Shown here: positions 1 through 9,074 of the stretch, in pieces
How positions within the stretch are numbered: the stretch's first letter is position 1
Layout of the letters: every line of letters starts with the position of its first letter
DNA from: Bacteroidales bacterium UBA5072
GTDB taxonomy: Bacteria; Bacteroidota; Bacteroidia; Bacteroidales; UBA10428
Direction: 5' to 3'
Length of the DNA stretch: 61,550 nucleotides
Assembly: GCA_002415855.1 (NCBI GenBank)
Contig: DIAS01000115.1
Location: forward strand, 7,453-69,002
The notes under the pieces: model-generated
What the model saw: the letters and a program-made list of their open reading frames with translations, nothing else
What the model was told of the DNA's origin: nothing
Databases searched by the model: none
Position numbers and translations under genes: made by a program

Positions 1-238
1 CAATATCGAGCTGAAAATCCGACATGATGGCCAGGTGGTCCCAGAGTTTATGTTTGAAATCATTTATATCCAGCAAATGAGGATTCATATTCCCCATGAT
101 GATGATGACTGCCTGGGCCAGCCGGTTTCGCTCTTCGCGGTCAGGGATGGAAAGGATGTATTCCACCATTTTCTGAATATTGCGGCCGTATTCGGGTAAG
201 ATCAGTCTGGGTCGGCTGGTATTATAATCGTATTCCAT
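1..238 (-). CDS. DUF4290 domain protein (partial, 5' end only)
   Basis: The reverse strand from the ATG at 238 reads MEYDYNTSRPRLILPEYGRN and continues with NIQKMVEYILSI, GNMNPHLLDINDFKHKLWDH and LAIMSDFQLDI up to the left edge, about 79 residues. This is the highly conserved N-terminus of the DUF4290 family, which is found almost only in Bacteroidota and has no known function. The gene is cut by the window boundary, so its C-terminus is unseen. It is divergent from the CPBP protease gene, and the roughly 155 bp between them hold that gene's promoter. The family call is from memory of the motif pattern and is fairly safe. Confidence 0.8.
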   Translation of the reverse strand, partial: MEYDYNTSRPRLILPEYGRNIQKMVEYILSIPDREERNRLAQAVIIIMGNMNPHLLDINDFKHKLWDHLAIMSDFQLDI

Positions 239-303
239 ATAATAAATTTTAACAAAGCTATAGGAAAAATCGGTTATGGTCAAATTTATCGGGGAATATG
301 TTT

Positions 304-332
304 GGGGAGAAGGGGGGGGTGTGGGTTGTGGG
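304..332 (+). other. G-rich tract with four G-runs (potential G-quadruplex)
   Basis: Four runs of three or more G lie at 304-307, 312-319, 323-325 and 330-332 with loops of 4, 3 and 4 bases. This fits the canonical G3+N1-7 quadruplex pattern. It sits directly upstream of the predicted promoter of the CPBP protease gene. Folding in the cell is not shown. Confidence 0.5.
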
Positions 333-341
333 TTGTGATTG

Positions 342-371
342 TTGTGATTGTTATGATTGTAATTACCTTTG
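342..371 (+). promoter_or_regulatory. predicted Bacteroidota promoter of the CPBP gene
   Basis: TACCTTTG at 364-371 matches the -7 consensus TAnnTTTG, with TTG at 342-344 about 19 bp upstream. A start about 7 bp downstream would give a short leader before the ATG at 395. This argues against the longer reading that starts at 302. Confidence 0.5.
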
Positions 372-394
372 CTGCAAATTTAACTGTCTGCAGC

Positions 395-1342
395 ATGTCA
401 CTTTTTACTGATACCTTGCGCCAGAGTTTCATTCAAATGTCCACCGCGGCAAAGCTTATGCTGGTTCTGTTACTGGTGTTGTTCTTTTTAATTATCGGAC
501 TTATGTTTGCTGCCGTATTGGCAGTCCCCCTTTTTGGTTTCGACCTGAATGCCCTTTCTACAATACTTGATAAACCTGATGCCTCCAGCCTGGGCATCAT
601 AAAGTTTTTCCAGATCATCCAAACCCTGTTTTTGTTTCTGGTACCGGCATTACTTGCAGCCTGGCTGTTCAGCACAAATGCCATGGTTTATCTGAAGGCC
701 GACAGGGGCGCATCACTGATCACACTGGGACTGATCTTTGCTTCGCTTTGTGCGGCGGTTCCCCTGATGAATTTCCTGACTGTGCTGAATATGCGGCTCG
801 ATCTGCCGGAGTGGCTAAGCGGACTGGAATACAAGATCAAAACGATGGAAGAAAATGCCGGTGAACTTACAGAATTATTCCTGGCAGGCAATACAACCAC
901 TGATCTCGCCGTGAATTTTCTGATGATCGCCATCCTCCCGGCTCTGGGGGAGGAGTTTCTGTTCAGGGGCGTCCTGCAAAGGTTGTTTACCGACTGGACA
1001 AAGAACAGCCATACAGGAGTCATACTGGCCGCATTTTTGTTCAGTTTTTTTCATTTCCAATTCTATGGATTCTTGCCCCGGTTTCTGCTGGGCTTATATT
1101 TCGGATACCTGCTTGTATGGAGTTCATCGATCTGGGTCCCTGTTACAGGACACCTGATCAACAATGGCATTGCCGTAATATATTATCATTTTGCCTTAAA
1201 GCCCATGGGTGAAACACCCATGGACCAGCTGGGAACGGGAAACAAAGGTAATTATATGCTTTACCTGAGTGTATTCTTCACGGTAATGTTGATCGGGATT
1301 ATTTACCTGCATGAGAAACAGGATAAAAGAAATCCTGCCTGA
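395..1342 (+). CDS. CPBP family intramembrane glutamic endopeptidase
   Basis: A polytopic membrane protein of 315 residues with the ABI/CAAX-protease (Rce1-like) signature: GEEFLFRG near residues 185-192 supplies the paired glutamates and arginine (EExxxR). HFQFYGFLPRFLLG about 30 residues later supplies the first conserved His, and a late GHLINNG segment holds the second His and Asn. Hydrophobic helices flank each motif. The family cleaves substrates inside the membrane; in bacteria the substrates are mostly unknown. I start it at 395 (MSLFTDTLRQSF) because an in-frame ATG at 302 would translate a G/T-rich low-complexity stretch and overlap the predicted promoter. The gene converges on the next one with only 6 bp between them. 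Confidence 0.85.
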   Translation: MSLFTDTLRQSFIQMSTAAKLMLVLLLVLFFLIIGLMFAAVLAVPLFGFDLNALSTILDKPDASSLGIIKFFQIIQTLFLFLVPALLAAWLFSTNAMVYLKADRGASLITLGLIFASLCAAVPLMNFLTVLNMRLDLPEWLSGLEYKIKTMEENAGELTELFLAGNTTTDLAVNFLMIAILPALGEEFLFRGVLQRLFTDWTKNSHTGVILAAFLFSFFHFQFYGFLPRFLLGLYFGYLLVWSSSIWVPVTGHLINNGIAVIYYHFALKPMGETPMDQLGTGNKGNYMLYLSVFFTVMLIGIIYLHEKQDKRNPA

Positions 1343-1348
1343 CCGGTC

Positions 1349-2053
1349 TTACTTTGGCAAATGAGGTAATTCACTTTTTCGGAAAAAATAGACCAGTCCG
1401 TAGACCTTTGTCTGGCTTCTCCTGATTTCATCGGGCAAATCCTTATAGGACTCCTCCACTTCGTTCCAAACCGATGTAATTATTGTGTCCACCAGTTTTC
1501 TTTGCTCAATCAACTTTGTCTGGCTGCGTTGAAGGTTTTTTTGCAGTATTTTCTGGAATTTATAACTCTCAATGAAATTCTCATACCTGACTTTAACCAC
1601 AGCCATGGTGGGATTGGTGACCGGTGTCAGTCCCTTGTTAATTCTTAAGGTTTCTCCTTCGATGATCTTTTCACCCCATTTTATCACCTCAGCTTCGGTA
1701 CCGAAGGAAGGGACCCGGCTTTGGTCGCGCCCGAATCCAAAATAGTCGCGGTCTGCCGCGGATAAATCCCCGCGTGCAATGGCCATGTTGGTTACCTGGA
1801 TGAAATGGGACATGTACAGCTTTACTTTCTTCAGCATCCGGGCGTATTCCTTGCTTTTCTCAACCTGCTTGTAAAACGCCTGACGGCTTTCCTGTACAGT
1901 CTTTTCAAAAAGATGAAGATTTGAGAGGACCTTCTGATAAGTGGCTTGTGAAAATGCGAGTTTGAATGGCGGCAGTTCCTTTCCTTTCTCATAAGCGATA
2001 CGGAGTGCTCTAAGCCGCGCCAGATCCGTATTGGGAAGTCTCCTGTAAGGCAT
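1349..2053 (-). CDS. conserved hypothetical coiled-coil protein
   Basis: A 234-residue soluble protein beginning MPYRRLPNTDLARLRALRIA. It has no signal peptide or membrane helix. It is mainly helical and charged, with probable coiled-coil stretches around residues 45-85 and 165-215. I recognise the N-terminal pattern as one shared by uncharacterised Bacteroidota proteins but know of no function. It stands alone: convergent with the CPBP gene and divergent from the Xaa-Pro aminopeptidase gene at 2204. Confidence 0.75.
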   Translation of the reverse strand: MPYRRLPNTDLARLRALRIAYEKGKELPPFKLAFSQATYQKVLSNLHLFEKTVQESRQAFYKQVEKSKEYARMLKKVKLYMSHFIQVTNMAIARGDLSAADRDYFGFGRDQSRVPSFGTEAEVIKWGEKIIEGETLRINKGLTPVTNPTMAVVKVRYENFIESYKFQKILQKNLQRSQTKLIEQRKLVDTIITSVWNEVEESYKDLPDEIRRSQTKVYGLVYFFRKSELPHLPK

Positions 2054-2203
2054 ATATTGTTAATATGTATTGCGAAGGTAACAATAATTTGCTATACAAA
2101 GCCACATTCGCCTGGTTGTGAACGGCCAACAAAATGTAAAGATTTTATTGGTTTTAAAGGAAAAATGATCTTAATTTTAGTGTTTATACAAAACGACAAT
2201 ATC

Positions 2204-3595
2204 ATGTTCCCAGCAGAAGTATTTGTGCAACGGAGAAAGCGACTCAAAGAACTCGTGGGGAAGGGTGTTATCCTCTTCCTTGGAAACAAAGAAGTTGCCA
2301 TGAATTATGCGGCAAATAACTATCCTTACCGGCAGGACAGCTCATTTTTATATTATTTTGGGATGGATATGCCTGGTTTGGCAGGAATGATTGACTGCGA
2401 ACAAGGGAGTGAGACCATTTACGGAAGTGATCCGACCCTGGAAGATATCATTTGGGTTGGAGCCCAGGAACCATTGCAGGAAAAGGCACTGAAGGCCGGC
2501 ATAACACGTGTTAAGCCGCTTGAAAGATTAGATGGTGATGTTTTCAGGGTGATTGCACACAACCGGGAAGTGCATTACCTTCCCCCGTATCGCGAGCAGC
2601 GAAGGTTGCAACTGGCTTATTATGATAACCTGAAGTATGAGGAAGTTGACAGAAATGCTTCAGAAGCGCTTATCAGGGCTGTTGCCGCACAGCGTTCTGT
2701 GAAGGACGCACACGAGCTCGAAGAAATGGAAAAGACAATGACCGAAGTCACCCGGGAAGCCTATAATAAAGCTACCGGCTTAATCAGGCCCGGATCATTC
2801 GAATACAATGTTGCCGGAGCCTTAGAAGGCGCAGTGCTCGGGAAGAACTGCAGGATGGCTTATCCGATAATCTGCACAATCAACGGGCAAACCTTGCACA
2901 ATCATCATTACGGGAATGAATTAAAGAAGGGACAGTTGCTCCTGATTGATGCAGGTGCAGAGTCTCCCCTGCGATACGCCACGGATATTACACGCACCTA
3001 TCCGGTAGACGGCAAATTTACGAGCCAGCAGAAGGAAATATATAAGATCGTACTTGATGCGCAGCTTGAAGCCATCCAGGCCATTAAACCCGGCAGGCCC
3101 TATTATGAGGTACACATGATTGCTGCAACTGCAATTACGCGTGGACTTAAGGAATTACGGCTGATGAAGGGAGATGTGGGAGATGCCGTGCAGCATGGGG
3201 CCCATGCCTTATTTTTCCCGCATGGCATAGGTCATATGATTGGCCTTGATGTGCATGATATGGAGGATATCGGGGAGGATTATATTGGTTATGATCAGGA
3301 GTTCAAACGATCTGAGCAGTTCGGGACTGCCTATCTTCGCCTGGCAAAACGTCTCCAGCAAGGATATGTGGTGACCGTGGAGCCCGGGATATATTTTATC
3401 GATCCCTTGATAGATAAGTGGCACAGCGAAGGCCGTTACCGTGATTTTATTGATTACCGTGAGGTAAACAAGTACCGTGGATTCGGAGGGATCCGTATCG
3501 AAGATAATATTATTGTTACGGAAAAGGGCCACAAGGTTATCGGGAAACCAATACCCAAAGAGATTGAGGAAGTGGAGAAATTGATCGGGAAGTAG
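2204..3595 (+). CDS. M24 family Xaa-Pro aminopeptidase
   Basis: A 463-residue metallopeptidase that removes an N-terminal residue preceding proline. The N-terminal creatinase-type domain (about 1-170) contains the YPYRQDSSFLYYFG motif. The pita-bread catalytic domain carries the dinuclear metal ligands: LLIDAGAES (first Asp), TDITRTYPV (second Asp), GIGHMIGLDVHD (His), EPGIYF (Glu) and GIRIEDNIIVT (Glu). The start at 2204 (MFPAEVFVQRRKRL) matches where the domain begins; the upstream in-frame extension to 2057 is not protein-like. An A/T-rich -7-like sequence (TAATTTTA, 2172-2179) lies just upstream. A paralogue is encoded on the opposite strand immediately downstream. Confidence 0.9.
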   Translation: MFPAEVFVQRRKRLKELVGKGVILFLGNKEVAMNYAANNYPYRQDSSFLYYFGMDMPGLAGMIDCEQGSETIYGSDPTLEDIIWVGAQEPLQEKALKAGITRVKPLERLDGDVFRVIAHNREVHYLPPYREQRRLQLAYYDNLKYEEVDRNASEALIRAVAAQRSVKDAHELEEMEKTMTEVTREAYNKATGLIRPGSFEYNVAGALEGAVLGKNCRMAYPIICTINGQTLHNHHYGNELKKGQLLLIDAGAESPLRYATDITRTYPVDGKFTSQQKEIYKIVLDAQLEAIQAIKPGRPYYEVHMIAATAITRGLKELRLMKGDVGDAVQHGAHALFFPHGIGHMIGLDVHDMEDIGEDYIGYDQEFKRSEQFGTAYLRLAKRLQQGYVVTVEPGIYFIDPLIDKWHSEGRYRDFIDYREVNKYRGFGGIRIEDNIIVTEKGHKVIGKPIPKEIEEVEKLIGK

Positions 3596-3660
3596 CTTGG
3601 TTATGGGTTGTGATTGTTGAATTTTAAAATGAAATCCAAACAGCGTTCACTTTTTACCGT

Positions 3661-4953
3661 TCACTGATTGCTCATGTAACCCACAATATCTGCGACTTCA
3701 AGCGGTATGTCTTTCATCAGGTCCACATTCCCGTCATGGGTAATGAGGATATTGCTTTCAATCCGGATACCGGTTTTTTCTGCCGGGATATAAATACCCG
3801 GCTCGCAGGTAAGTACCATTCCGGGTCGGAATTCAACATCCTTGCTCCCTACGTCATGAACGTCAAGACCCAGGAAATGGGAGGTGCCATGCATATAATA
3901 CTGCTGGTAAAGGGGATTTTCCTTATCCTGGCTGGCAAGGTCCTCTGCAGTATATAACCCAAGCTTGATATGTTCCTGGCTGAATCGCCGGCAAACTTCG
4001 GCATGTAATTTATTGATGCTGTTCCCGGGCTTCATCTGGGAACAGGCAAACCGGAAAACATTGAGCACAGCATTGTATAAGTCCCTTTGCCTTGGGGAGA
4101 AACTGCCGTTAACGGGAATGGTTCGCGTGCAATCAGCGGCATAATTGGCATATTCAGAACCAAAATCCATCAGCAGCAGATCACCGTCAGCGCATGCCTT
4201 GCTGTTGGCATTGTAATGCAGGGCACACGCGTTTATCCCGGAAGCGATTATGGGCTGATAAGCGTGACCCCTGGCTCCCTTCCGGACGAATTCATAAGTA
4301 ATCTCCGCTTCCACTTCATATTCCATGATGCCGGGTTTCACAGTTTTCAGCACCCGCAAGAAAGCATCACGCGTAATATGACAGGCTTCCCGGATAAGGG
4401 CAACTTCCTCATCTGATTTCAGCGTTCGTAAATCGCGCATTAATGGAGCGAGCCGTTCATATTTATGCGCGGGAAACTTTAACTTCAGCTCATGGGCCAG
4501 CCTTAGGTTACGGTTGGGGAGTTCGGGTATGAATTTGGGAAGTTCGGGAAGATTCAGATACACGTTTTCGGTGTACATCAGGAGTGCGGCCATCACGGCA
4601 TCAAACTCATTTTCGTACTTCACGGTTCTTATGCCTGATATGGCACGAGCCTCTTCAAGAGTATATTTATGACCTTCCCAGGTTTCCAGCTTCCGGTCAG
4701 GCTTTCTGATAAACAAAACCTCATGCAGGGTTTCATCAGGATGATCGGGAGCAAGCAGCAGTATTGACTTTTCCTGCTCAATACCACAAAGGTAAAACAG
4801 ATCGGAATCCTGCCGGTAAGGATAATATTGATCACCGCTGCGGTTCATTTCATCGTTGGAATGCAGAATGGCCAGGGAATGACTTTTTAACGAATGCGCA
4901 AGTCTCAGCCTGTTCTTTTCAAACAGCGCTAAAGGAATGGTAACTGTTTTCAT
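3661..4953 (-). CDS. M24 family Xaa-Pro aminopeptidase (second copy)
   Basis: A 430-residue paralogue of the neighbouring enzyme with the same two-domain layout. The N-terminal domain has QYYPYRQDSDLFYLCG. The metal ligands are in LLMDFGSEY, AADCTRTIPV, HGTSHFLGLDVHD, EPGIYIP and GIRIESNILIT, so it should be active. It differs clearly from its neighbour in sequence and is about 30 residues shorter, so the two probably have different peptide preferences rather than being a recent duplication. It converges with the 2204-3595 gene. The 65 bp between them hold no clear terminator but do contain a 16-bp exact repeat of sequence upstream of the CPBP gene. Confidence 0.9.
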   Translation of the reverse strand: MKTVTIPLALFEKNRLRLAHSLKSHSLAILHSNDEMNRSGDQYYPYRQDSDLFYLCGIEQEKSILLLAPDHPDETLHEVLFIRKPDRKLETWEGHKYTLEEARAISGIRTVKYENEFDAVMAALLMYTENVYLNLPELPKFIPELPNRNLRLAHELKLKFPAHKYERLAPLMRDLRTLKSDEEVALIREACHITRDAFLRVLKTVKPGIMEYEVEAEITYEFVRKGARGHAYQPIIASGINACALHYNANSKACADGDLLLMDFGSEYANYAADCTRTIPVNGSFSPRQRDLYNAVLNVFRFACSQMKPGNSINKLHAEVCRRFSQEHIKLGLYTAEDLASQDKENPLYQQYYMHGTSHFLGLDVHDVGSKDVEFRPGMVLTCEPGIYIPAEKTGIRIESNILITHDGNVDLMKDIPLEVADIVGYMSNQ

Positions 4954-5023
4954 GTTATGCTTTTGGCATGAATCGCCCGGATTATTTAAATTTCATCTAA
5001 ATTAATCAAACAAATTACATCAG

Positions 5024-5054
5024 TTGTAAATGTAAACTGAAACTGGTAAATTTG
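5024..5054 (+). promoter_or_regulatory. predicted promoter of sdhCAB
   Basis: TTG at 5024-5026, 20 bp, then TAAATTTG at 5047-5054: an exact match to TAnnTTTG with correct spacing, about 50 bp before the sdhC ATG. Confidence 0.6.
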
Positions 5055-5105
5055 ACACTAACAGAGCATTAATTTTCTTTATCTTCAGCCATTAATCAAT
5101 GTTTT

Positions 5106-5777
5106 ATGAGTAATATTCTGACCTCCTCCATCGGAAAAAAACTAATGATGTCCCTGGCGGGACTTTTTTTGGTGATTTTCCTCATTGTGCATCTGGCTAT
5201 CAATCTGAGTCTGATTATAGCCGATACGCATGAGCCTTTTAACAAGGCTGCCCATTTCATGGGAACCAACATCGTTATCAAGGTAATGGAGATCATCCTT
5301 TTTGGAGGATTCCTGCTACATATGTTTTACGGGGTGTTCCTTCAGATACAAAACTGGATGGCGCGTCCCAAACGTTACAGGAAGGAGAATTACTCACAAA
5401 CATCTTTCTTTTCGAAGTTTATGATTCATACTGCTGCAATCATCACAGTATTCTTGGTCATCCATCTTTTGGATTTTTATCTGAAGGCAAAGCTTTTCGG
5501 GGAAGTGCCGATGGCGATTTATGATGGCAGGGAGTATCATGATCTGGGGACTTTGGTCATTAATAAGTTCAAAATAGGCAGCGTTGTGATTTTCTATATT
5601 GTTTGTTTCATGATACTTGCATTTCATTTGCTGCACGGATTTCAGTCGGCCTTTCAATCACTCGGTCTGGAACATAAAAAGTATACGCCGGTGATCAGGG
5701 CGCTTGGAGTGATCTACACTGTTTTCGTGACTGCAGGATTCATGCTGATTCCTGTTTATATTTATTTTTGGATGTAA
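5106..5777 (+). CDS. sdhC: succinate dehydrogenase/fumarate reductase cytochrome b subunit
   Basis: A 223-residue membrane subunit with about five hydrophobic helices and the start MSNILTSSIGKKLMMSLAGLFL, typical of the b558-type anchor of Bacteroidota and Bacillus enzymes. The histidines in LIVHLAINL, LHMFYGVFL, IHLLDFYL and FHLLHGFQSA are placed like di-haem b and quinone-site ligands. It anchors the flavoprotein and iron-sulphur subunits encoded next and exchanges electrons with menaquinone. Gene order C-A-B and the 18-bp gap to sdhA indicate one operon. A single large anchor replaces the separate SdhC and SdhD of proteobacteria. Confidence 0.92.
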   Translation: MSNILTSSIGKKLMMSLAGLFLVIFLIVHLAINLSLIIADTHEPFNKAAHFMGTNIVIKVMEIILFGGFLLHMFYGVFLQIQNWMARPKRYRKENYSQTSFFSKFMIHTAAIITVFLVIHLLDFYLKAKLFGEVPMAIYDGREYHDLGTLVINKFKIGSVVIFYIVCFMILAFHLLHGFQSAFQSLGLEHKKYTPVIRALGVIYTVFVTAGFMLIPVYIYFWM

Positions 5778-5795
5778 GAACCTGATACTTATATT

Positions 5796-7736
5796 ATGAC
5801 AAAGCTCAATGCACGCATTCCGGAAGGCCCGTTGGCCGAAAAATGGACCAGCTATAAGGCCGGGCAGAAACTTGTAAATCCGGCAAACAAACGCAAGCTT
5901 GATATTATTGTGGTTGGAACAGGACTGGCAGGTGCTTCCGCAGCAGCAAGTCTAGGAGAACTAGGATTCAATGTCAAGGCATTCTGTTACCAGGACAGTC
6001 CACGCAGGGCTCATAGCATTGCTGCACAGGGAGGTATCAATGCCGCAAAGAATTATCCCAATGATGGGGATAGCGTTTACAGGCTGTATTATGATACCAT
6101 CAAAGGTGGCGATTACCGGGCCCGCGAAGCCAATGTATACCGGTTGGCAGAAGTCAGTGGCAGCATAATTGACCAATGCGTTGCCCAAGGAGTGCCTTTT
6201 GCCAGAGAGTACGGCGGATTGCTCGATAACCGGTCGTTTGGAGGCGCACAGGTTTCACGCACATTTTATGCTCGGGGACAGACAGGACAACAATTGTTGC
6301 TGGGGGCATACAGCGCCATGATGAGGCAGGTTAATGCCGGCACTGTAAAACTTTTCCCGCGGACTGAAATGCTCGATATCGTGCTTGTGGAGGGTAAGGC
6401 GAGAGGAATTATTACCCGGAACCTGGTGACCGGCAAGATTGAAAGGCACTTTGGACATGCCGTGGTTATCGCCACAGGAGGTTACGGCAGGGCATTCTAC
6501 CTGTCCACCAATGCAATGGGATCCAATGGCAGCGCTGTATGGCAGGTTTACAAGCGGGGCGCCCTCTTTGCCAATCCTTCCTTTGTTCAGATACATCCTA
6601 CCTGCATACCTGTCCATGGAGATTACCAGTCAAAGCTTACACTGATGAGTGAAAGCCTCCGAAATGACGGCAGAATCTGGGTCCCGAAGAAAAAGGAGGA
6701 TGTTGAGGCACTTAGCGAAGGTCGCATTGTCCCAAAAGATATTGCAGAAGACGACCGCGATTATTACCTCGAGAGAAGATACCCGGCATTCGGCAACCTG
6801 GTTCCCCGTGACGTGGCTTCACGCGCAGCCAAAGAAAGATGCGATGCCGGGTTCGGTGTGGGAAGCGGATTAGCTGTATATCTCGACTTTCAGGAATCCA
6901 TTCAGCGATTGGGAAAACATGTAATTGAGGAGCGTTATGGAAATCTTTTCCAGATGTACGAGAAAATAGTGGATGAAAACCCATATGAGACGCCGATGAT
7001 GATCTATCCTGCCATTCATTATTGCATGGGAGGAGTTTGGGTCGATTATGAACTGATGACCACCATTCCGGGATTGTTTTCCCTTGGGGAGTGCAACTTC
7101 TCTGACCACGGTGCCAACCGCCTGGGAGCTTCAGCCTTGATGCAGGGATTGGCTGACGGATATTTCATCTTGCCCTATACGATCCAGAATTACCTTGCTT
7201 CAGAAATCCTTACACCCCGGATGCCAACAACTCTCCCAGAGTTCGGAGAAGCCGAAAGTCACATCCGTGAGCGGCTTGACAAACTAATGCAGATAAAAGG
7301 CAGCCAGTCAGTTGATCAGATTCACCGGAAATTCGGTTTGCTGTTGTGGGAACTTGTAGGTATGGCCAGGAACAAAGAAGGGCTCAACAAGGCGGTGAAA
7401 GAATTCGCCATGCTCCGTGAAGAATTCTGGAAGGACGTTAGAATTCCGGGAGGAGCAGAGGAAATGAATCCAGAGCTCGAAAAGGCTGCACGGGTAGCTG
7501 ATTTTATTGAAACAGGAGAATTGATGGCCCGGGATGCCCTTCAGCGCGAAGAATCATGCGGAGGCCACTTCAGGGAAGAATACCAGACCCCTGAAGGGGA
7601 AGCCAGCCGGAATGACGATGATTTTATGTTTGTTGCCGCCTGGGAGTATACCGGAACGGGTAAAGAGCCTGTTCTGCATAAAGAAGCCCTGCATTACGAA
7701 AGCATCAAGGTACAAACCCGCAATTACAAAATTTAG
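5796..7736 (+). CDS. sdhA: succinate dehydrogenase/fumarate reductase flavoprotein subunit
   Basis: 646 residues, the normal length for the family. A Rossmann FAD motif (IIVVGTGLAGASAAASLGE) starts near residue 38. RRAHSIAAQGGINAA near residue 70 holds the His that carries covalent FAD. FVQIHPTCIP and GGHFREE belong to the dicarboxylate site, and GLFSLGECNFSDHGANRLGA is the conserved late FAD-binding segment. It interconverts succinate and fumarate on the cytoplasmic side of the membrane complex. Only 4 bp separate it from sdhB. Whether the complex runs mainly as dehydrogenase or reductase cannot be told from sequence. Confidence 0.95.
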   Translation: MTKLNARIPEGPLAEKWTSYKAGQKLVNPANKRKLDIIVVGTGLAGASAAASLGELGFNVKAFCYQDSPRRAHSIAAQGGINAAKNYPNDGDSVYRLYYDTIKGGDYRAREANVYRLAEVSGSIIDQCVAQGVPFAREYGGLLDNRSFGGAQVSRTFYARGQTGQQLLLGAYSAMMRQVNAGTVKLFPRTEMLDIVLVEGKARGIITRNLVTGKIERHFGHAVVIATGGYGRAFYLSTNAMGSNGSAVWQVYKRGALFANPSFVQIHPTCIPVHGDYQSKLTLMSESLRNDGRIWVPKKKEDVEALSEGRIVPKDIAEDDRDYYLERRYPAFGNLVPRDVASRAAKERCDAGFGVGSGLAVYLDFQESIQRLGKHVIEERYGNLFQMYEKIVDENPYETPMMIYPAIHYCMGGVWVDYELMTTIPGLFSLGECNFSDHGANRLGASALMQGLADGYFILPYTIQNYLASEILTPRMPTTLPEFGEAESHIRERLDKLMQIKGSQSVDQIHRKFGLLLWELVGMARNKEGLNKAVKEFAMLREEFWKDVRIPGGAEEMNPELEKAARVADFIETGELMARDALQREESCGGHFREEYQTPEGEASRNDDDFMFVAAWEYTGTGKEPVLHKEALHYESIKVQTRNYKI

Positions 7737-7740
7737 CATT

Positions 7741-8481
7741 ATGGATTTTACATTGAAAATCTGGCGACAGGAAAATGCATCGGCAAAAGGCCGGTTTGAA
7801 ACCTACAAAGTAACGGGTATTTCATCTGATTGCTCTTTCCTGGAGATGTTGGATATCCTTAACCAGCAATTGATCGATAAATTTGAAATTCCGGTCTGTT
7901 TTGACCATGATTGCCGGGAAGGTATTTGCGGAGCATGCAGCCTTTATATTAACGGCCGGCCTCACGGTCCCGATTCTGCCGTTACTGCATGCCAGTTGCA
8001 CATGCGTAAATTTAAGGATGGGGATACCATTATTGTGGAACCCTGGCGGGCAAGGCCCTTCCCTGTCATTAAGGACCTGGTGGTGGACAGGTCATCATTT
8101 GACAGGATCATCGAGGCAGGGGGATATGTATCCATTAATACGGGCGGTGTTCCCGATGCAAATACTATACCAATACCTCGCGCCAATGCAGAAACAGCAA
8201 TGGATGCCGCTGCCTGTATAGGCTGCGGGGCTTGTGTGGCAGCCTGCAAGAACGCCTCAGCCATGCTCTTTGTTGCAGCCAAGGTATCTCAGTTTGCCAT
8301 GTTACCGCAGGGGAGAGTGGAAGCTAAAGAACGTGTAATGAGAATGGTGGCGAAAATGGATGAACTTGGATTTGGTAATTGCACCAATACAGGAGCCTGT
8401 GAAGCCGAATGCCCTAAGCAGATTTCACTGTCGCACATAGCCCGGCTGAACAGAGAATATCTTTCTGCCAGGGTACTCTGA
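7741..8481 (+). CDS. sdhB: succinate dehydrogenase/fumarate reductase iron-sulphur subunit
   Basis: 246 residues starting MDFTLKIWRQ at 7741; the long open frame from 7534 only overlaps sdhA in another frame. An N-terminal ferredoxin domain has CREGICGACSLYI for the [2Fe-2S] cluster, with its last Cys in the TACQLH segment. The C-terminal domain has CIGCGACVAACKN and CTNTGACEAECPKQI for the [4Fe-4S] and [3Fe-4S] clusters. It passes electrons between SdhA and the haem/quinone subunit. It is the last gene of the operon; the next gene converges 7 bp away. Confidence 0.95.
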   Translation: MDFTLKIWRQENASAKGRFETYKVTGISSDCSFLEMLDILNQQLIDKFEIPVCFDHDCREGICGACSLYINGRPHGPDSAVTACQLHMRKFKDGDTIIVEPWRARPFPVIKDLVVDRSSFDRIIEAGGYVSINTGGVPDANTIPIPRANAETAMDAAACIGCGACVAACKNASAMLFVAAKVSQFAMLPQGRVEAKERVMRMVAKMDELGFGNCTNTGACEAECPKQISLSHIARLNREYLSARVL

Positions 8482-8488
8482 AACCTGG

Positions 8489-9022
8489 TTATTCCATGTC
8501 TTGTTCCTTATCGACGGTCGCGGAGATCCGAAAAAACATTCCGTTTCCGGATTCCTCGAAAATATCAAAATCCAGTTTACAGCCGCTGATCAATCCGGTT
8601 TGTATTAATCCAATCTGTGCGTTCGTATCTCTGATCATCGCCTGTGCACGGGTTTTACGCTTTAATGTCTTAAGCGCCTCCTCATCCAGGGAATTGATCT
8701 CCTGGCAATAGTCCTTTAGTTTCGGGCCATGCTCAGTTTTTATGGGATTTTCAGTGGTTACTTTATAATAAAGATCGGATTCCTGGATAGAAACCCAACC
8801 TGTTCCGCACAATATCCCCTCCTTGATCTCAACTGTGTCGTTGGAATAATAGGATACGTTTTGCGACAGCTCGATGAATATCTTGAAGATACGTTGGAGC
8901 ATCAAGGTATCGTGCCCGGGTAGTAAACGTATGTGGTTACCCAGTACAGATAAAAGATTAACGGTAAATATTCCCTGGTAAATGAGCAGGGACCTTTCCT
9001 GGTACTCTTTGGGGATAAACAT
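8489..9022 (-). CDS. SiaB-like (DUF6272) kinase-fold protein
   Basis: A 177-residue soluble protein. It shares a pattern with the SiaB homologue at 29095-29676: an ELSQN segment (N-box-like, near residue 52), a GTGWVSI strand, YKVTTENPI, an INSLDEEALKTLKRK helix, and a DTNAQIGLIQTGLI segment in place of the glycine-rich ATP lid. SiaB proteins are GHKL-like kinases that phosphorylate SiaC-type regulators. Here no SiaC or phosphatase gene is adjacent; the gene stands alone, convergent with sdhB. The glycine box is weaker than in the other copy, so catalytic activity is uncertain. The family call is by visual similarity. Confidence 0.65.
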   Translation of the reverse strand: MFIPKEYQERSLLIYQGIFTVNLLSVLGNHIRLLPGHDTLMLQRIFKIFIELSQNVSYYSNDTVEIKEGILCGTGWVSIQESDLYYKVTTENPIKTEHGPKLKDYCQEINSLDEEALKTLKRKTRAQAMIRDTNAQIGLIQTGLISGCKLDFDIFEESGNGMFFRISATVDKEQDME

Positions 9023-9074
9023 TCAATTATTTTTAGCTAAGTTAATTCAAGATTTGAAATTAGTGAAATATAGA

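Noticed and set aside
302..394. N-terminal extension of the CPBP protease from the ATG at 302
   Set aside because: It would translate a G/T-rich low-complexity tract and overlap a good promoter match; the ATG at 395 fits both.
3596..3660. Terminator between the two aminopeptidase genes
   Set aside because: Only short direct repeats (GTTCACT) and no stable stem with a T-run.
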